From assembly GCF_016741875.1 (NCBI RefSeq), contig NZ_JAERRF010000006.1, positions 1-64,000 on the forward strand: a stretch of DNA of 64,000 nt. The letters are read 5' to 3'. A model generated the notes under the pieces. The model saw only the letters and a list, made by a program, of their open reading frames with translations. It did not search any database and was not told the origin of the DNA. Numbering within the stretch: the stretch's first letter is position 1; every line of letters begins with the position of its first letter. Position numbers and translations under genes: made by a program. Below are positions 16,485 to 25,022 of the stretch, one piece after another. The DNA is from Streptomyces coffeae (GTDB taxonomy: Bacteria > Actinomycetota > Actinomycetes > Streptomycetales > Streptomycetaceae).

Positions 16485-17342
16485 ATGTGCGCACATATCC
16501 GTCCCGGTGCACGGCAGCCGGGGCCCGCCGCGGCGGGCCACTACGGCGAGGATGTGTTCCGGCCCGAGCGGACCGGTGAGGACGAACGCATCGGCCTCGG
16601 CGCGCTCGCGTACGACACCATCACCATGGCCCGCCTGCGCGATCTGGGCGCCGGGCCGGGGTGGCGCTGTCTCGACGTGGGGGCCGGTACCGGTACCGTC
16701 GCGCGGCGGCTGCTGAGCGAGGCCGGTGTCGACTCCGTGCTCGCCGTCGACCGCGACATACGCTTCCTCGCCGCCCACCCCGTCCCCGGGCTCGAGGTCA
16801 TGGAGGCGGACATCACCGCGCCGGAGTTCGACCCGGGCCGGTTCCATCTGGTCCACGCCCGGTTCGTCCTGATGCATCTGCGCTCGTGGCGGCGGCTGAT
16901 CGACCGGTTCGCCGAACTGCTGCTCCCCGGAGGGGTGTTGGTGCTCAGCGATGCCATCGATCTGACCGCCGCGACCGCGCCCGTGACGCCGTACACCAAG
17001 GTCATGCAGGCCATGTGGCAGGGGCTGCGCGACACCATCGGCACCGACATCTCCTGGGTCCCGGACTACCCCCGACTGCTGCACACCGCCGGACTCACTT
17101 GGGTGGCCGCCGAGATCCAGGTGCCGCCCCTGCTCCCGTCCAGTCCCATCAGCCGCTTCTGGGCGGAGACCTGGAACCGGGCGAGGGAGACGATCGTGTC
17201 CACCGGACTTGTGGACGACACCGAGGTCGACGAGGCGATCCGGTATCTCGACTCGCCCGACTGCGCCGCGCTGTCAGCCGGAATGATCACAGCCTGGGGG
17301 CGGCGTCACCGGACCGAGGAGTCCACGCGCCACCCTCGGTGA
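16485..17342 (+). CDS. SAM-dependent methyltransferase
   Basis: 285 residues from ATG 16485. Class I methyltransferase fold: motif I LDVGAGTGTVARRL at about 64-77, acidic loop VDRDIRFL, post-I EADITAPEF, motif II HLVHARFVLMHL and LLLPGGVLVLSDA. The N-terminus GHYGEDVFRPERTGEDERI is typical of small-molecule methyltransferases of the ubiE-like group. GGAGG lies 13 bases upstream. A hairpin follows the stop. Substrate unknown. Confidence 0.85.
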   Translation: MCAHIRPGARQPGPAAAGHYGEDVFRPERTGEDERIGLGALAYDTITMARLRDLGAGPGWRCLDVGAGTGTVARRLLSEAGVDSVLAVDRDIRFLAAHPVPGLEVMEADITAPEFDPGRFHLVHARFVLMHLRSWRRLIDRFAELLLPGGVLVLSDAIDLTAATAPVTPYTKVMQAMWQGLRDTIGTDISWVPDYPRLLHTAGLTWVAAEIQVPPLLPSSPISRFWAETWNRARETIVSTGLVDDTEVDEAIRYLDSPDCAALSAGMITAWGRRHRTEESTRHPR

Positions 17343-17374
17343 CGGGCCCCTCAACGGACTCATGTACCCCGACG

Positions 17375-17391
17375 GCCGGTGAATCACCGGC
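17375..17391 (+). terminator. Hairpin after the methyltransferase gene
   Basis: GCCGGTG-AAT-CACCGGC, a perfect 7-base stem with 3-base loop, 33 bases after the stop codon and without a U-tract, as is common for Streptomyces terminators. Confidence 0.5.
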
Positions 17392-17477
17392 GGGGCCGCA
17401 CCGCCGTGTCCTGGTTTTCGGCCGATGTACACCGTCACGGCGTCAACGGGGCGGTTGTTGCCTGTGGTTGCGGAGGT

Positions 17478-17521
17478 GTTCACCGAATCCCGCTACGCTC
17501 CGAGCGTTTTGTTCGTGATCC
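17478..17521 (+). promoter_or_regulatory. Possible PHO-box-like half sites upstream of the phytase gene
   Basis: GTTCACCGAAT at 17478 resembles the GTTCACC-type 11-base PhoP unit, and GTTCGTGATCC lies exactly 33 bases later. The units between do not match, so a full PHO box is not established. PhoP control of a phytase would be expected biologically. Confidence 0.25.
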
Positions 17522-17543
17522 GGTGACCCCCCGAAGGAGAGCC

Positions 17544-18914
17544 GTGAGATCTGCCATCCGCAGAACCACTCACCGCACCGCGCCCCGTTCACGAAGGACC
17601 GCGGCATTTGCCGCCCTCCTGCTCCTCGCCTGCGCGTCGACCGCGGTGGCGGCCGGGGACCCCAGCCTGCCGAAGGTGACCGCCACCGTCGAGACCCCGG
17701 CCGTCCACGACGACGCCGCCGATGGCCATGCCAACGCCGATGATCCCGCCGTCTGGGTCAACCCCGACAAGCCCGGACAGAGCCTGGTCGTCGGCACTCT
17801 CAAACGGGGCGGGCTCGACGTCTACCGCCTCGACGGCACCCGGGTCCAGCACATCGCCGCGCCACCGGCGCCCGGTGACGACGCGGCTCCCGGCCGTTTC
17901 AACAACGTGGACATCGTGTACGGCTTCGAACTCGACGGCGAGAAGACCGATCTCGCGCTGGTCAGCGACCGCGGCCGGGACCGGATCCGTGCCTACGCCG
18001 TCGACGGCGCCGCCCTCGCCGGCGGAAAGCCACCGCTGCGCGATGTCACCTCCGACGACGTCGAGCCGGTCTTCGCCGCGGACGAGACGGAGGTGGACGC
18101 ACAGCACACCGCCTACGGACTCGCCGCCTACAGCCACGACGGGGACGCCTACGCGGTGGTGTCGCGGCGCGCCGAGACCCGGATGGCGCTGCTGAAACTG
18201 AAGGACAACCACGGCACGGTCGGCTACGAGCGCGAGGACAGTGTCGACCTTCCGGGTACGTTCACCCTGCCGAACGGCAAGCAGTGGTCACCGTGTGCCG
18301 ACCCCGGGGAACATGCCCAGGTGGAAGGCATGGCGGTCGACCAGCAGGAACACATCCTCTACGCGGCCCAGGAGGATGTCGGCCTGTGGCGGGTCGACCT
18401 GGACGACGAGGAGTTCGGGGACCCCGCGCTCATCGACAGGGTGCGGGAGTACGGGGTGCCGTGGACGTATGACGCCGAGGAGGAGGAGTGTGTGATCGAC
18501 ACCTCCGCCGACCCCGGTTACGGTGGCCGCCACCTCGCCGCCGACGCCGAGGGGATCACCGTCTACCACGCGAAGGACGGCAAGGGGTACGTCCTCGCGT
18601 CCAGCCAGGGTGACAGCACCTTCGCCGTCTACCGCCGCGGCGGGAACAACGCGTGGGTGGGCTCGTTCACCGTGACCGACAGCCAGGCCACCGATGGGGT
18701 GCAGCACTCGGACGGCTCCACCGTGGTGAACGTGCCGCTCGGCCATGGCTTCCCCAAGGGGCTCTGGGTGTCCCAGGACGGTGAGGCCACTCCGGCGGAC
18801 GGGGACAGCGAGAGCACCGGATACACGTTCGTGCGATGGGACGCGGTGGCATCCGCCTTCCCCACGCCGCTGATCGTCGACACCACGTCGTTCGACCCCC
18901 GCGACACGGACTGA
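17544..18914 (+). CDS. Secreted beta-propeller phytase (3-phytase)
   Basis: 456 residues from GTG 17544, with AAGGAG just upstream. N-terminal basic region then AAFAALLLLACASTAVAAG form a Sec signal peptide. The mature part shows beta-propeller phytase signatures: DDPAVWVNP, GKTL-like strands (QSLVVGTLKRGGLDVY), FNNVDIVYGF, DRGRDRIRAY, QVEGMAVD and HLAADAEGITVY, with many acidic calcium ligands. The family removes phosphate from inositol hexakisphosphate outside the cell. The protein is complete relative to the family (about 400-450). Hairpins lie on both sides of the gene. Confidence 0.88.
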   Translation: MRSAIRRTTHRTAPRSRRTAAFAALLLLACASTAVAAGDPSLPKVTATVETPAVHDDAADGHANADDPAVWVNPDKPGQSLVVGTLKRGGLDVYRLDGTRVQHIAAPPAPGDDAAPGRFNNVDIVYGFELDGEKTDLALVSDRGRDRIRAYAVDGAALAGGKPPLRDVTSDDVEPVFAADETEVDAQHTAYGLAAYSHDGDAYAVVSRRAETRMALLKLKDNHGTVGYEREDSVDLPGTFTLPNGKQWSPCADPGEHAQVEGMAVDQQEHILYAAQEDVGLWRVDLDDEEFGDPALIDRVREYGVPWTYDAEEEECVIDTSADPGYGGRHLAADAEGITVYHAKDGKGYVLASSQGDSTFAVYRRGGNNAWVGSFTVTDSQATDGVQHSDGSTVVNVPLGHGFPKGLWVSQDGEATPADGDSESTGYTFVRWDAVASAFPTPLIVDTTSFDPRDTD

Positions 18915-18933
18915 CCAGCACCTGTTGATCCAT

Positions 18934-18973
18934 CCCGGCCGAGGCGGGTACCCCGATACCGCTCTCGGCCGGG
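18934..18973. terminator. Strong bidirectional hairpin between phytase and gntR
   Basis: CCCGGCCGAG (18934-18943) pairs with CTCGGCCGGG (18964-18973), and the loop itself has a short GGTA/TACC stem. It lies between the convergent phytase and GntR genes. Confidence 0.65.
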
Positions 18974-19014
18974 CAACGTCGGCCACCGACTCGCGTCGCT
19001 GGGCGGTTGGGGTG

Positions 19015-19722
19015 TCAGGCCCGCCCCATGTCGTAGTCCGGAGGGTTCTTCTCACTCCAGATGCCGCGCACATGGCTGATGTGACGGCGCATGAGGGCCT
19101 CCGCGCCGTCCGCGTCGCCCGCCTCGATCAGATCGAGCAACTCGGCGTGCTCGTGGGAGGAGTGGAACAGAGCGTCGCTGTCGGTGAGAGTTTTCAGTCC
19201 GTAGAGCCGGGAGCTGGTGCGCAGCGCCCGTACCGTCTCCAGCAGCCGGGCGTTTCCGGCCAGTTCCAGCAGGGTGAGATGGAACTCCATGTCGATGGTG
19301 ACATGCGCGATGAAGTCCCGCTCCTCGGCGGCCTTTTCGATCCCGGCGGCCAAGGGGCGCAACTGCTCGATGACGGCGGCGGGAACGCCCCGTTCGGTGA
19401 TCCGGCGGATGGTGGGCACCTCGATGAGCGCCCTGAGCTCATTGATCTCGTCGAGTTCGGCCGGGGAGAGGGCGGTGACCCGGAAGCCCTTGTTGCGGAC
19501 GACCTCGACGAGCCCCTCCTTGGCGAGGTCGAGCAGGGCCTCGCGCACCGGGGTGGGGGAGACGCCGAACTGCTCGGCGAGGCTGGGGGCGGAGTAGACG
19601 ACCCCGGGCTTCATCTCTCCCGCGATCACCGCTCCCCGTAGGGTCTCGGTGATCTCCTCACGGAGGTTGCGGCGGCTGCGGAACGAGGGCAGGCGGACGG
19701 TGGTGCCATCGTCCACGTTCAT
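19015..19722 (-). CDS. GntR-family regulator, FadR type with FCD domain
   Basis: 235 residues. Winged helix at about 20-85 (SLAEQFGVSPTPVREALLDLAKEGLV, RNKGFRV), then an all-helical FCD domain with candidate metal-binding residues in DMEFHLTLLELAGN and HEHAELLDLIEAGD. FCD regulators usually respond to organic or amino acids and control a neighbouring catabolic gene, but none is obvious here. The 247 bases upstream (to 19970) hold its promoter and that of the HAD-like gene. Confidence 0.85.
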   Translation of the reverse strand: MNVDDGTTVRLPSFRSRRNLREEITETLRGAVIAGEMKPGVVYSAPSLAEQFGVSPTPVREALLDLAKEGLVEVVRNKGFRVTALSPAELDEINELRALIEVPTIRRITERGVPAAVIEQLRPLAAGIEKAAEERDFIAHVTIDMEFHLTLLELAGNARLLETVRALRTSSRLYGLKTLTDSDALFHSSHEHAELLDLIEAGDADGAEALMRRHISHVRGIWSEKNPPDYDMGRA

Positions 19723-19969
19723 ATGCGGTCTCCCTCACTGGCTCGCCCGCCCAAGCCTAACCCGCGGGGCGACGAGGAGTTGGGCCCACCCCGGCGCCCG
19801 ACTCCTCGCCGATTTCACGCCACAGTGGGGACGACAGCAGCGCCAACTCGCGCTCTGGACCGGGTTTTCCGGCGATCACGGGGTATGACCCTATGACGTG
19901 TGCATGGCGCGACCTCCTGTCGTGCCCGCGCACGACCGGTAACCCCCCACAGAGAAAAGGGCATCTGCC

Positions 19970-20584
19970 ATGACGAGGACACCCGCCCGGAGGATCGTGC
20001 TGCTGCTGCTGGCCCTCGGTGGTCTGACCGCGATGACCGTATCCGCCACCGCGGCGCAGGGCGCCGTACGGTTACCGGACAACAACGCGGCGAAGGGCCA
20101 CCGTGGTGGTGTGGTCGTCTACTTCGACCTCGGAGAGACGCTGATCCACACGGCCGGCGACGGAAGCATCCGGTACATGCCCGGAGCGGCCGAGCACCTG
20201 CGGGCGCTACGAGCCCGGCACATCCCCGTCGGCCTGATCACGAATGTCCCCTCGTCCTGGGGGAACACCGACGCCGAACGGGCGGCGGAGCTGAAGAAGG
20301 TCATCGCCAAGGACTGGAAGGACTCACGTCCGTTCGCCTGGTCCGACTTCGGCGACCGGATCCTCACCCCGCGGACGGAAGCCGAGCGCAAGCCCGCTTC
20401 GGCCCTGTGGGAACGCGCCCGGGACGCCTCGGGTGACCGTGTACTCGTGTACCAGGCCGAGACCACCGATGAGATCGAGGCGAGCAGGTCCCTCGGCTAT
20501 GTCTCCTACCTGGTGGGCCGCCCGCATTGGCCGGTCTTCATGCCCGTCCAGCTGATCGCGGCGCTGGGGCGGCTGCCCAACTGA
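19970..20584 (+). CDS. Secreted HAD-like protein
   Basis: 204 residues. Signal peptide: RRIVLLLLALGGLTAMTVSATAAQG, with cleavage probably after AQG. Motif I reads YFDLGETLIH (DxGET) where HAD phosphatases have DxDx(T/V); the first aspartate is kept but the general acid/base Asp+2 is Gly. Later TNVPSSWGNT fits motif II and the RKPASALWERA lysine fits motif III. An exported, possibly catalytically altered HAD protein results. AAAGGG precedes ATG 19970. A perfect hairpin follows the stop. Confidence 0.65.
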   Translation: MTRTPARRIVLLLLALGGLTAMTVSATAAQGAVRLPDNNAAKGHRGGVVVYFDLGETLIHTAGDGSIRYMPGAAEHLRALRARHIPVGLITNVPSSWGNTDAERAAELKKVIAKDWKDSRPFAWSDFGDRILTPRTEAERKPASALWERARDASGDRVLVYQAETTDEIEASRSLGYVSYLVGRPHWPVFMPVQLIAALGRLPN

Positions 20585-20608
20585 CCTCCGCGTCGGCATC
20601 GTTACGGG

Positions 20609-20636
20609 CTCCGGTGTGTTGCGTGACACACCGGAG
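20609..20636 (+). terminator. Hairpin terminator after the HAD-like gene
   Basis: CTCCGGTGTG and CACACCGGAG form a perfect 10-base stem around an 8-base loop, 25 bases after the stop codon. Confidence 0.7.
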
Positions 20637-20749
20637 AGGCATGACATCCCTAGAAGACAGCCAGGAGCGGAACTTCCAGGGACAGTTGAAGGTCTTGCCA
20701 TGCGCACGGACGAAGCCATGGCCGAACGGCCTTCAGCGGAGGGAACGGA

Positions 20750-21208
20750 ATGAGCAGCCGGAGCCCGGGGGCACACCACGGTGAGCGCCCGCAGCAGGTG
20801 GAGACCGCCTACGTTCTGTCCCTCGCGGCCATTGCGCTCCAAGGGGTCTCCTGGGCGCTGGACGCGTTCGTCATCGCTCCCACCGGGCTGGACGAGATGC
20901 GGCACCACATGGGTCAGCGTGAGGCCGTCCTCCAACTCATCCTGTCCGGAGGCGTCGTGTGTGTGATCGGTGCGCTCTGGCTGCTGCTCGCCGTCAAGAT
21001 GCGCGCGGGGTACAACTGGGCGCGGATCGTGCTCGCCGCCGCCGGTGCGCTGAGCGCGCTGTTCGTGCTCAACAGTCTCAGTATGAGCGGCTACCCCTGG
21101 GAAGAGATGATCACGATCGGTCCGGACCTGCTCGGGCTCGGTGCGATCGCGCTGATCTTCCTGCCGCCGTCCAACGCGTACTTCTCGGGGCGGACGGTAT
21201 CTCCGTAG
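20750..21208 (+). CDS. Four-helix integral membrane protein of unknown function
   Basis: 152 residues with four hydrophobic segments (YVLSLAAIALQGVSWALDAF, LILSGGVVCVIGALWLLLAV, IVLAAAGALSALFVLNSL, LGLGAIALIFLPP) after a short polar start. GGAGGGAACGGA precedes ATG 20750. It resembles small Streptomyces membrane proteins found beside regulators; no family is recognised. Confidence 0.7.
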   Translation: MSSRSPGAHHGERPQQVETAYVLSLAAIALQGVSWALDAFVIAPTGLDEMRHHMGQREAVLQLILSGGVVCVIGALWLLLAVKMRAGYNWARIVLAAAGALSALFVLNSLSMSGYPWEEMITIGPDLLGLGAIALIFLPPSNAYFSGRTVSP

Positions 21209-21318
21209 CCACCCGGCTCCAGCCCCCCGGCTCCGCAGTCTCGAGGAGAGGGTGGGCGACCTGGGACAATAACCGGCATCGGCGGGGTGCCCCCACCCCC
21301 GCCACCAGGAGGTACGCG

Positions 21319-22065
21319 ATGCGAGGACAATCACAGCGGCCGACGGACGACGGCGCACCACGTGCCACGGGAGTGCCGTCACCGGGCGGGTCCGCCCTGC
21401 GCATCGTCAGCGACCCCGCGGGCGCGGACGCCGCCGTGCTGATGCTGCACGGCGGCCGTGAGTACGGGCGGCAGCCCACCCGCCCCTGGCAGCCGGCGGC
21501 GGTCCGGATGCGCCCCTTCCCGCGGGCGGTGGACCGGGCCCTCCCGGACCGGCGGCTGTTCGTCGGCACCGTCCGCTACCGCTTCCAGGGCTGGAACGAC
21601 ACCCTCGCCGATCCCCTGCGGGACACCGAACGGGCGCTGGCCGAGCTGGCGCGGCGCGCCGGTGAGGTGCCGGTGGTGCTCATCGGACACTCCATGGGCG
21701 GGCGGGCCGCCCTGCGCGCCGCCGCAGACCCGCGGGTGCGGGGGGTCGTGGCGCTGGCTCCGTGGTGTCCGGACGGTGAGCCGGTGGCGCAGCTGCGCGG
21801 CAGCACCGTGGTGGTCCTGCACGGTGACCGGGACCGTACGACCGATCCGCAGGCTTCGGTCGATCTGGTCCGCCGCGCCCGCGAGGACGGCGCCCGCGCC
21901 GGAACCCTGTTCATCACGGGAGGCGGCCACGCCATGCTGTGGCGCGGTGCCGTCTGGCACCGTACGGCGGGCGCCGCGGTGGCCCAGATCCTGGCCCCGG
22001 ACGGCGCCCCCGTCTCGGGCCCCATCGCGGACACCCTCGACTCGCCGACGCCGGGCCGGATCTAG
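21319..22065 (+). CDS. Alpha/beta-hydrolase
   Basis: 248 residues. LMLHGGREYG gives the oxyanion region, IGHSMGGRAAL the nucleophile elbow, LHGDRDRTTDP the acidic residue, and GGGHAMLWRG the catalytic histidine, so the triad is complete. AGGAGG lies close upstream of ATG 21319. Dienelactone-hydrolase-like or thioesterase-like activity is possible; no substrate evidence. Confidence 0.8.
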   Translation: MRGQSQRPTDDGAPRATGVPSPGGSALRIVSDPAGADAAVLMLHGGREYGRQPTRPWQPAAVRMRPFPRAVDRALPDRRLFVGTVRYRFQGWNDTLADPLRDTERALAELARRAGEVPVVLIGHSMGGRAALRAAADPRVRGVVALAPWCPDGEPVAQLRGSTVVVLHGDRDRTTDPQASVDLVRRAREDGARAGTLFITGGGHAMLWRGAVWHRTAGAAVAQILAPDGAPVSGPIADTLDSPTPGRI

Positions 22066-22229
22066 GGTCCCTCTTTGCCGGGACGCCGTCGACGCGCTGA
22101 TGTGCGCTGCGCGGTCGTGCCGTGCGTTCTGTGGGGCCCTACGCCCGTGCGGCGCTGTCGGTGCCGTATGGCATCGTCTGCTGCATCAGCACCACGCAGC
22201 ACATCACAGCACGGAGCGGGGAGTTCGGA

Positions 22230-23258
22230 ATGACGGGGTCGTTGGACGAGGCACGCCTGGTGGATCTGGCGCGGCGGCTCAAGGGGGCGGAGGCCGACGG
22301 CTGGAGCGGTTCGGCGCTCAGGGCGCTGGCCGAGGAAATCGGCCAGGGGCGGGAAGGTGCCGCCGAACCCCGGCTGCGCTCGGTCGGCCGCTTTGAGGAG
22401 GACTTCGTCCACGGCGGCCAGGAATACATCGGGCTGTATGTGCCCGTCGCGGTGCCGGAAGGCGGGGCGGCGGCGAAGGCGGCCGCCTTCCGCGAGGCGG
22501 CCGAGATCCTGACGAAGGAGTTCGGGCCCGCTCCCATCATGGGTGTCTACGGCGACCCCGGGCCCTTCTACGACTCCACCCCACTGTGGGGCAGTCCGTT
22601 CCTCCGCTGGCGCGGCCGCGAGGACACCGTGGAGCTGCACGCCGGTGAGCACGGCCCGGAGCTGCTGCTCCAGCCCACCGATCCGGTGGAGAACTGGTTC
22701 TGGCGGCAGGGCCACGGCGAGCACTACGCCATCGGCGGGTTCTTCGGCACCCGCCGCGACCCGGCCAACGCGGGCCTCGGTATCCCGGGCCGCTGGCGCA
22801 CCGACGACTGGGACGTCTTCGCCAGTGCGCTGGGCGACTTCCTCACCACCCTCCCCGCCGAGACCACCGCCCTGGGCATCGAACTCGACCTGGGCATCCA
22901 TGCGTTGGTGCCCGGCACCTACGGCCCGGTCCTGTTCCACCTCAGCTGCGCCGAGCGGCTGGAGATCGTCTACGATCCCGAGCCGCTCGACACCGATCCC
23001 ACCGATCCGACCTCCTTCGGCTGGATCCCGGCCGCCACCCGCCCGGCGGCCCTGGACCACTGGCTCGACTGCCCGTACCACTCGGGGGACTTCGGCATCG
23101 GCGAGGTGGACGGCCGCGCACTGGCCCGAATGATCGTCGACACCCTGCGCGGCCTGGGCGTCGCCTCCCCGAAGGACCTGAGTCTGACGGACCATGCGCA
23201 GCGGGTCGGGGACTACCGCGTCGACTACTACGGGCTCACCCTCCAGGAGAACCCGTAG
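22230..23258 (+). CDS. Conserved hypothetical protein, cytoplasmic
   Basis: 342 residues from ATG 22230 (GGGGAG upstream). No signal peptide or membrane segments. It is tryptophan- and proline-rich with acidic surface stretches (FEEDFVHGGQEYIGLY, GPFYDSTPLWGSPFLRWRG, DWDVFASALGDFL). The C-terminal segment VDGRALARMIVDTLRGLG looks helical. I do not recognise the family; compositions like this occur in Streptomyces immunity-like or SMI1-like proteins, but no motif proves it. Confidence 0.7.
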   Translation: MTGSLDEARLVDLARRLKGAEADGWSGSALRALAEEIGQGREGAAEPRLRSVGRFEEDFVHGGQEYIGLYVPVAVPEGGAAAKAAAFREAAEILTKEFGPAPIMGVYGDPGPFYDSTPLWGSPFLRWRGREDTVELHAGEHGPELLLQPTDPVENWFWRQGHGEHYAIGGFFGTRRDPANAGLGIPGRWRTDDWDVFASALGDFLTTLPAETTALGIELDLGIHALVPGTYGPVLFHLSCAERLEIVYDPEPLDTDPTDPTSFGWIPAATRPAALDHWLDCPYHSGDFGIGEVDGRALARMIVDTLRGLGVASPKDLSLTDHAQRVGDYRVDYYGLTLQENP

Positions 23259-23279
23259 CCACGGCCACCGGACGAAACG

Positions 23280-24434
23280 TCAGACGACCGGATCGAGGAG
23301 TTCGTCGAACGCATGGGACAGGTGGCGCCACGCCTCCCGTCCCGCGGCGTACTCCTGCTCGGTGAGCAGACACGACTCGAGCAGCCGCAGCAGTCCGTCG
23401 CGGTCCAGGCCGGGTGAGACGAACACCAGATGCTGACAGCGGTCTCCGTGTTCGGCATGCCAGTCCAGCGCGGCGGCGGCCCGCCGCACCGGCGGCACCA
23501 TCTCCCAGGCCGCGTCGGGGAGGGCCGCCAGCCACGGGCCCGCACCCTCCACACACAGGGCTCCGCCGGCCGCGTCCCAGGAGAGCAGGGTGTCCGGCCG
23601 ATCGGCGAGGTAGAAGCGGCCCCGGCTGCGGGCGGCCGCGCACGTCAGATCCTCCAGTGCCTGGTGCAGACGGCCGGGGTGGAACGGGCGGCGGTGGCGC
23701 CACACCACCGTGCTGACCCCCGCCTCGTCGGCCTCCTGGGGCAGGAGGGCACACGCCGGATGCTGGGCCGCGGCGGCCGCCGCCACATCGAATCCCGCGA
23801 ACGCGGTCCGCGCCAGCTCCGGGGAGGAGACGGGAAGTTGCCGGGCGGTGGGGTGCAACTGCCGGAGCAGGGCGCGGTCCTCGTCGTCCGCGTCCTCGCT
23901 GTCGATGAGGGCCAGGACGGCGGCGTACTCCAGCTGCCGGGCGAAGGTGTCACCGACGGTGCGCTGATCGGTGGCCGCCGCGGCGAGACCGGCCTCGGCC
24001 AGGTCGTCTCCGTTGGCCAGACAGGGCAGCACCAGCGCGGGATCGACGGCCGTCAGTACATTGCCGACGGCGAGCGACTCGCCGCCGTGCGCGGCGACCA
24101 CCTCCGCCATGGCCCGGGGCTCGACCGAGTCCCACAACTCCACGACAGCGAGCCGGACCAGACCTCCGTCCGCCAGCCGCTCCAGCTCGGGGACGAGGTC
24201 TTCCCGCAGCGCACAGCAGGCGCAGTCGTTGACGAGCGGCGCCTCCCCGATGGACAGCTCGCCGGACACGTCACGGACACTGCGCCGCACCGTGCCGTCG
24301 GGGGCGGTGGCCAGGTCGTGGTGGAGCGCGACACTGCCGGGGACGGTGTGCAGCAGGCCGTCCACCACGGTCCGGCGGGCGTCGCGGTGCAGCCCCGCGA
24401 CGATCACCACGGGCAGAGTGGCCTTCTCCGGCAT
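23280..24434 (-). CDS. COG0523 (CobW/YciC-like) zinc-homeostasis protein with degenerate P-loop
   Basis: 384 residues. The CxCC signature of COG0523 metallochaperones is present as CACCALREDL near residue 72, and the C-terminal CobW_C domain shows RGRFYLADRPD and HLVFVSPGLDRDGL. However, the Walker A segment reads GLHRDARRTVVDG rather than GxxGxGKT, and the Walker B region reads VVELWDSVEP, so GTP hydrolysis is doubtful. The ATG overlaps the L31 stop (TGATG). It is last in the rpmG-rpmE2 operon behind a Zur-like box, so zinc-starvation expression is expected. It may deliver or buffer zinc. Confidence 0.85.
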   Translation of the reverse strand: MPEKATLPVVIVAGLHRDARRTVVDGLLHTVPGSVALHHDLATAPDGTVRRSVRDVSGELSIGEAPLVNDCACCALREDLVPELERLADGGLVRLAVVELWDSVEPRAMAEVVAAHGGESLAVGNVLTAVDPALVLPCLANGDDLAEAGLAAAATDQRTVGDTFARQLEYAAVLALIDSEDADDEDRALLRQLHPTARQLPVSSPELARTAFAGFDVAAAAAAQHPACALLPQEADEAGVSTVVWRHRRPFHPGRLHQALEDLTCAAARSRGRFYLADRPDTLLSWDAAGGALCVEGAGPWLAALPDAAWEMVPPVRRAAAALDWHAEHGDRCQHLVFVSPGLDRDGLLRLLESCLLTEQEYAAGREAWRHLSHAFDELLDPVV

Positions 24435-24688
24435 CACTTCGCCCCGCGCAGGCCGTAGCGGCGCTCGAACCGCTCGACGCGTCCGGCGGTGTCCAACACC
24501 CGTGCCGTCCCGGTGTAGAAGGGGTGGCCGGCGGAGGAGATCTCGACGTCGACGACCGGGTAGGTGTTTCCGTCCTCCCATTCGACGGTCTGCTCGCTCG
24601 TCATGGTGGAGCGGGTGAGGAAGGCGTAGTCGGCGGCCCGGTCGCGGAAGACGACGGGACCGTAGGCGGGGTGGATGCCGGGTTTCAT
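24434..24688 (-). CDS. rpmE2: 50S ribosomal protein L31 type B (zinc-independent)
   Basis: 84 residues, starting [16 protein letters not shown], with SAGHPFYTG and RRYGLRG. It contains no cysteine, the C-minus form that replaces the zinc-bearing L31 in zinc-starved cells and frees zinc. It is the second gene of the L33-L31-COG0523 operon. Confidence 0.95.
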   Translation of the reverse strand: MKPGIHPAYGPVVFRDRAADYAFLTRSTMTSEQTVEWEDGNTYPVVDVEISSAGHPFYTGTARVLDTAGRVERFERRYGLRGAK

Positions 24689-24719
24689 GGCGGATCCCTT
24701 CAGTGCGGCGGGGGAGTGG

Positions 24720-24884
24720 TCAGCGTTCTTCGCGGAAGTCGACGTGGCGGCCGACGACCGGGTCGTACTTGCGCAGCGTCAGGCGGTCGGGATCGTTCCT
24801 GCGGTTCTTGCGGGTGACGTAGGTGTAGCCGGTGCCCGCGGTGGAGCGCAGCTTGATCACCGGCCGGAGTTCATTGCGTGCCAT
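24720..24884 (-). CDS. rpmG: 50S ribosomal protein L33 (zinc-independent paralogue)
   Basis: 54 residues beginning [15 protein letters not shown], with [14 protein letters not shown] and [10 protein letters not shown]. The two CxxC zinc knots of the primary L33 are absent. It is the first gene of the operon; a Zur-like box lies 15 bases upstream of its ATG. Confidence 0.95.
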   Translation of the reverse strand: MARNELRPVIKLRSTAGTGYTYVTRKNRRNDPDRLTLRKYDPVVGRHVDFREER

Positions 24885-24898
24885 GGCTCCACTATATG

Positions 24899-24917
24899 GC
24901 ATTGGTTTTCATTATCG
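24899..24917. promoter_or_regulatory. Zur-box-like site upstream of rpmG-rpmE2
   Basis: GCATTGGTTTTCATTATCG. On the other strand AATGAAAACCAATGC is identical over 15 bases to the site at 27493-27511 in front of rpmB and rpsR, as expected for a shared Zur operator. Confidence 0.7.
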
Positions 24918-24952
24918 ATAAGGGGGGCTATGGCGTGGTGGCAACGGACAGA

Positions 24953-24970
24953 TGAAAATGACATCCATGC
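24953..24970. promoter_or_regulatory. Zur-box-like site upstream of the permease operon
   Basis: TGAAAATGACATCCATGC closely follows TGAAAATGAAAACCAATGC of the 27493 site, 53 bases before ATG 25023. It is weaker than the other two boxes. Confidence 0.55.
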
Positions 24971-25022
24971 GCTAGGGTGAGCTCTCGACCACGGGGTGGT
25001 GCGGGGCCGGGGGAGGGGAGAC

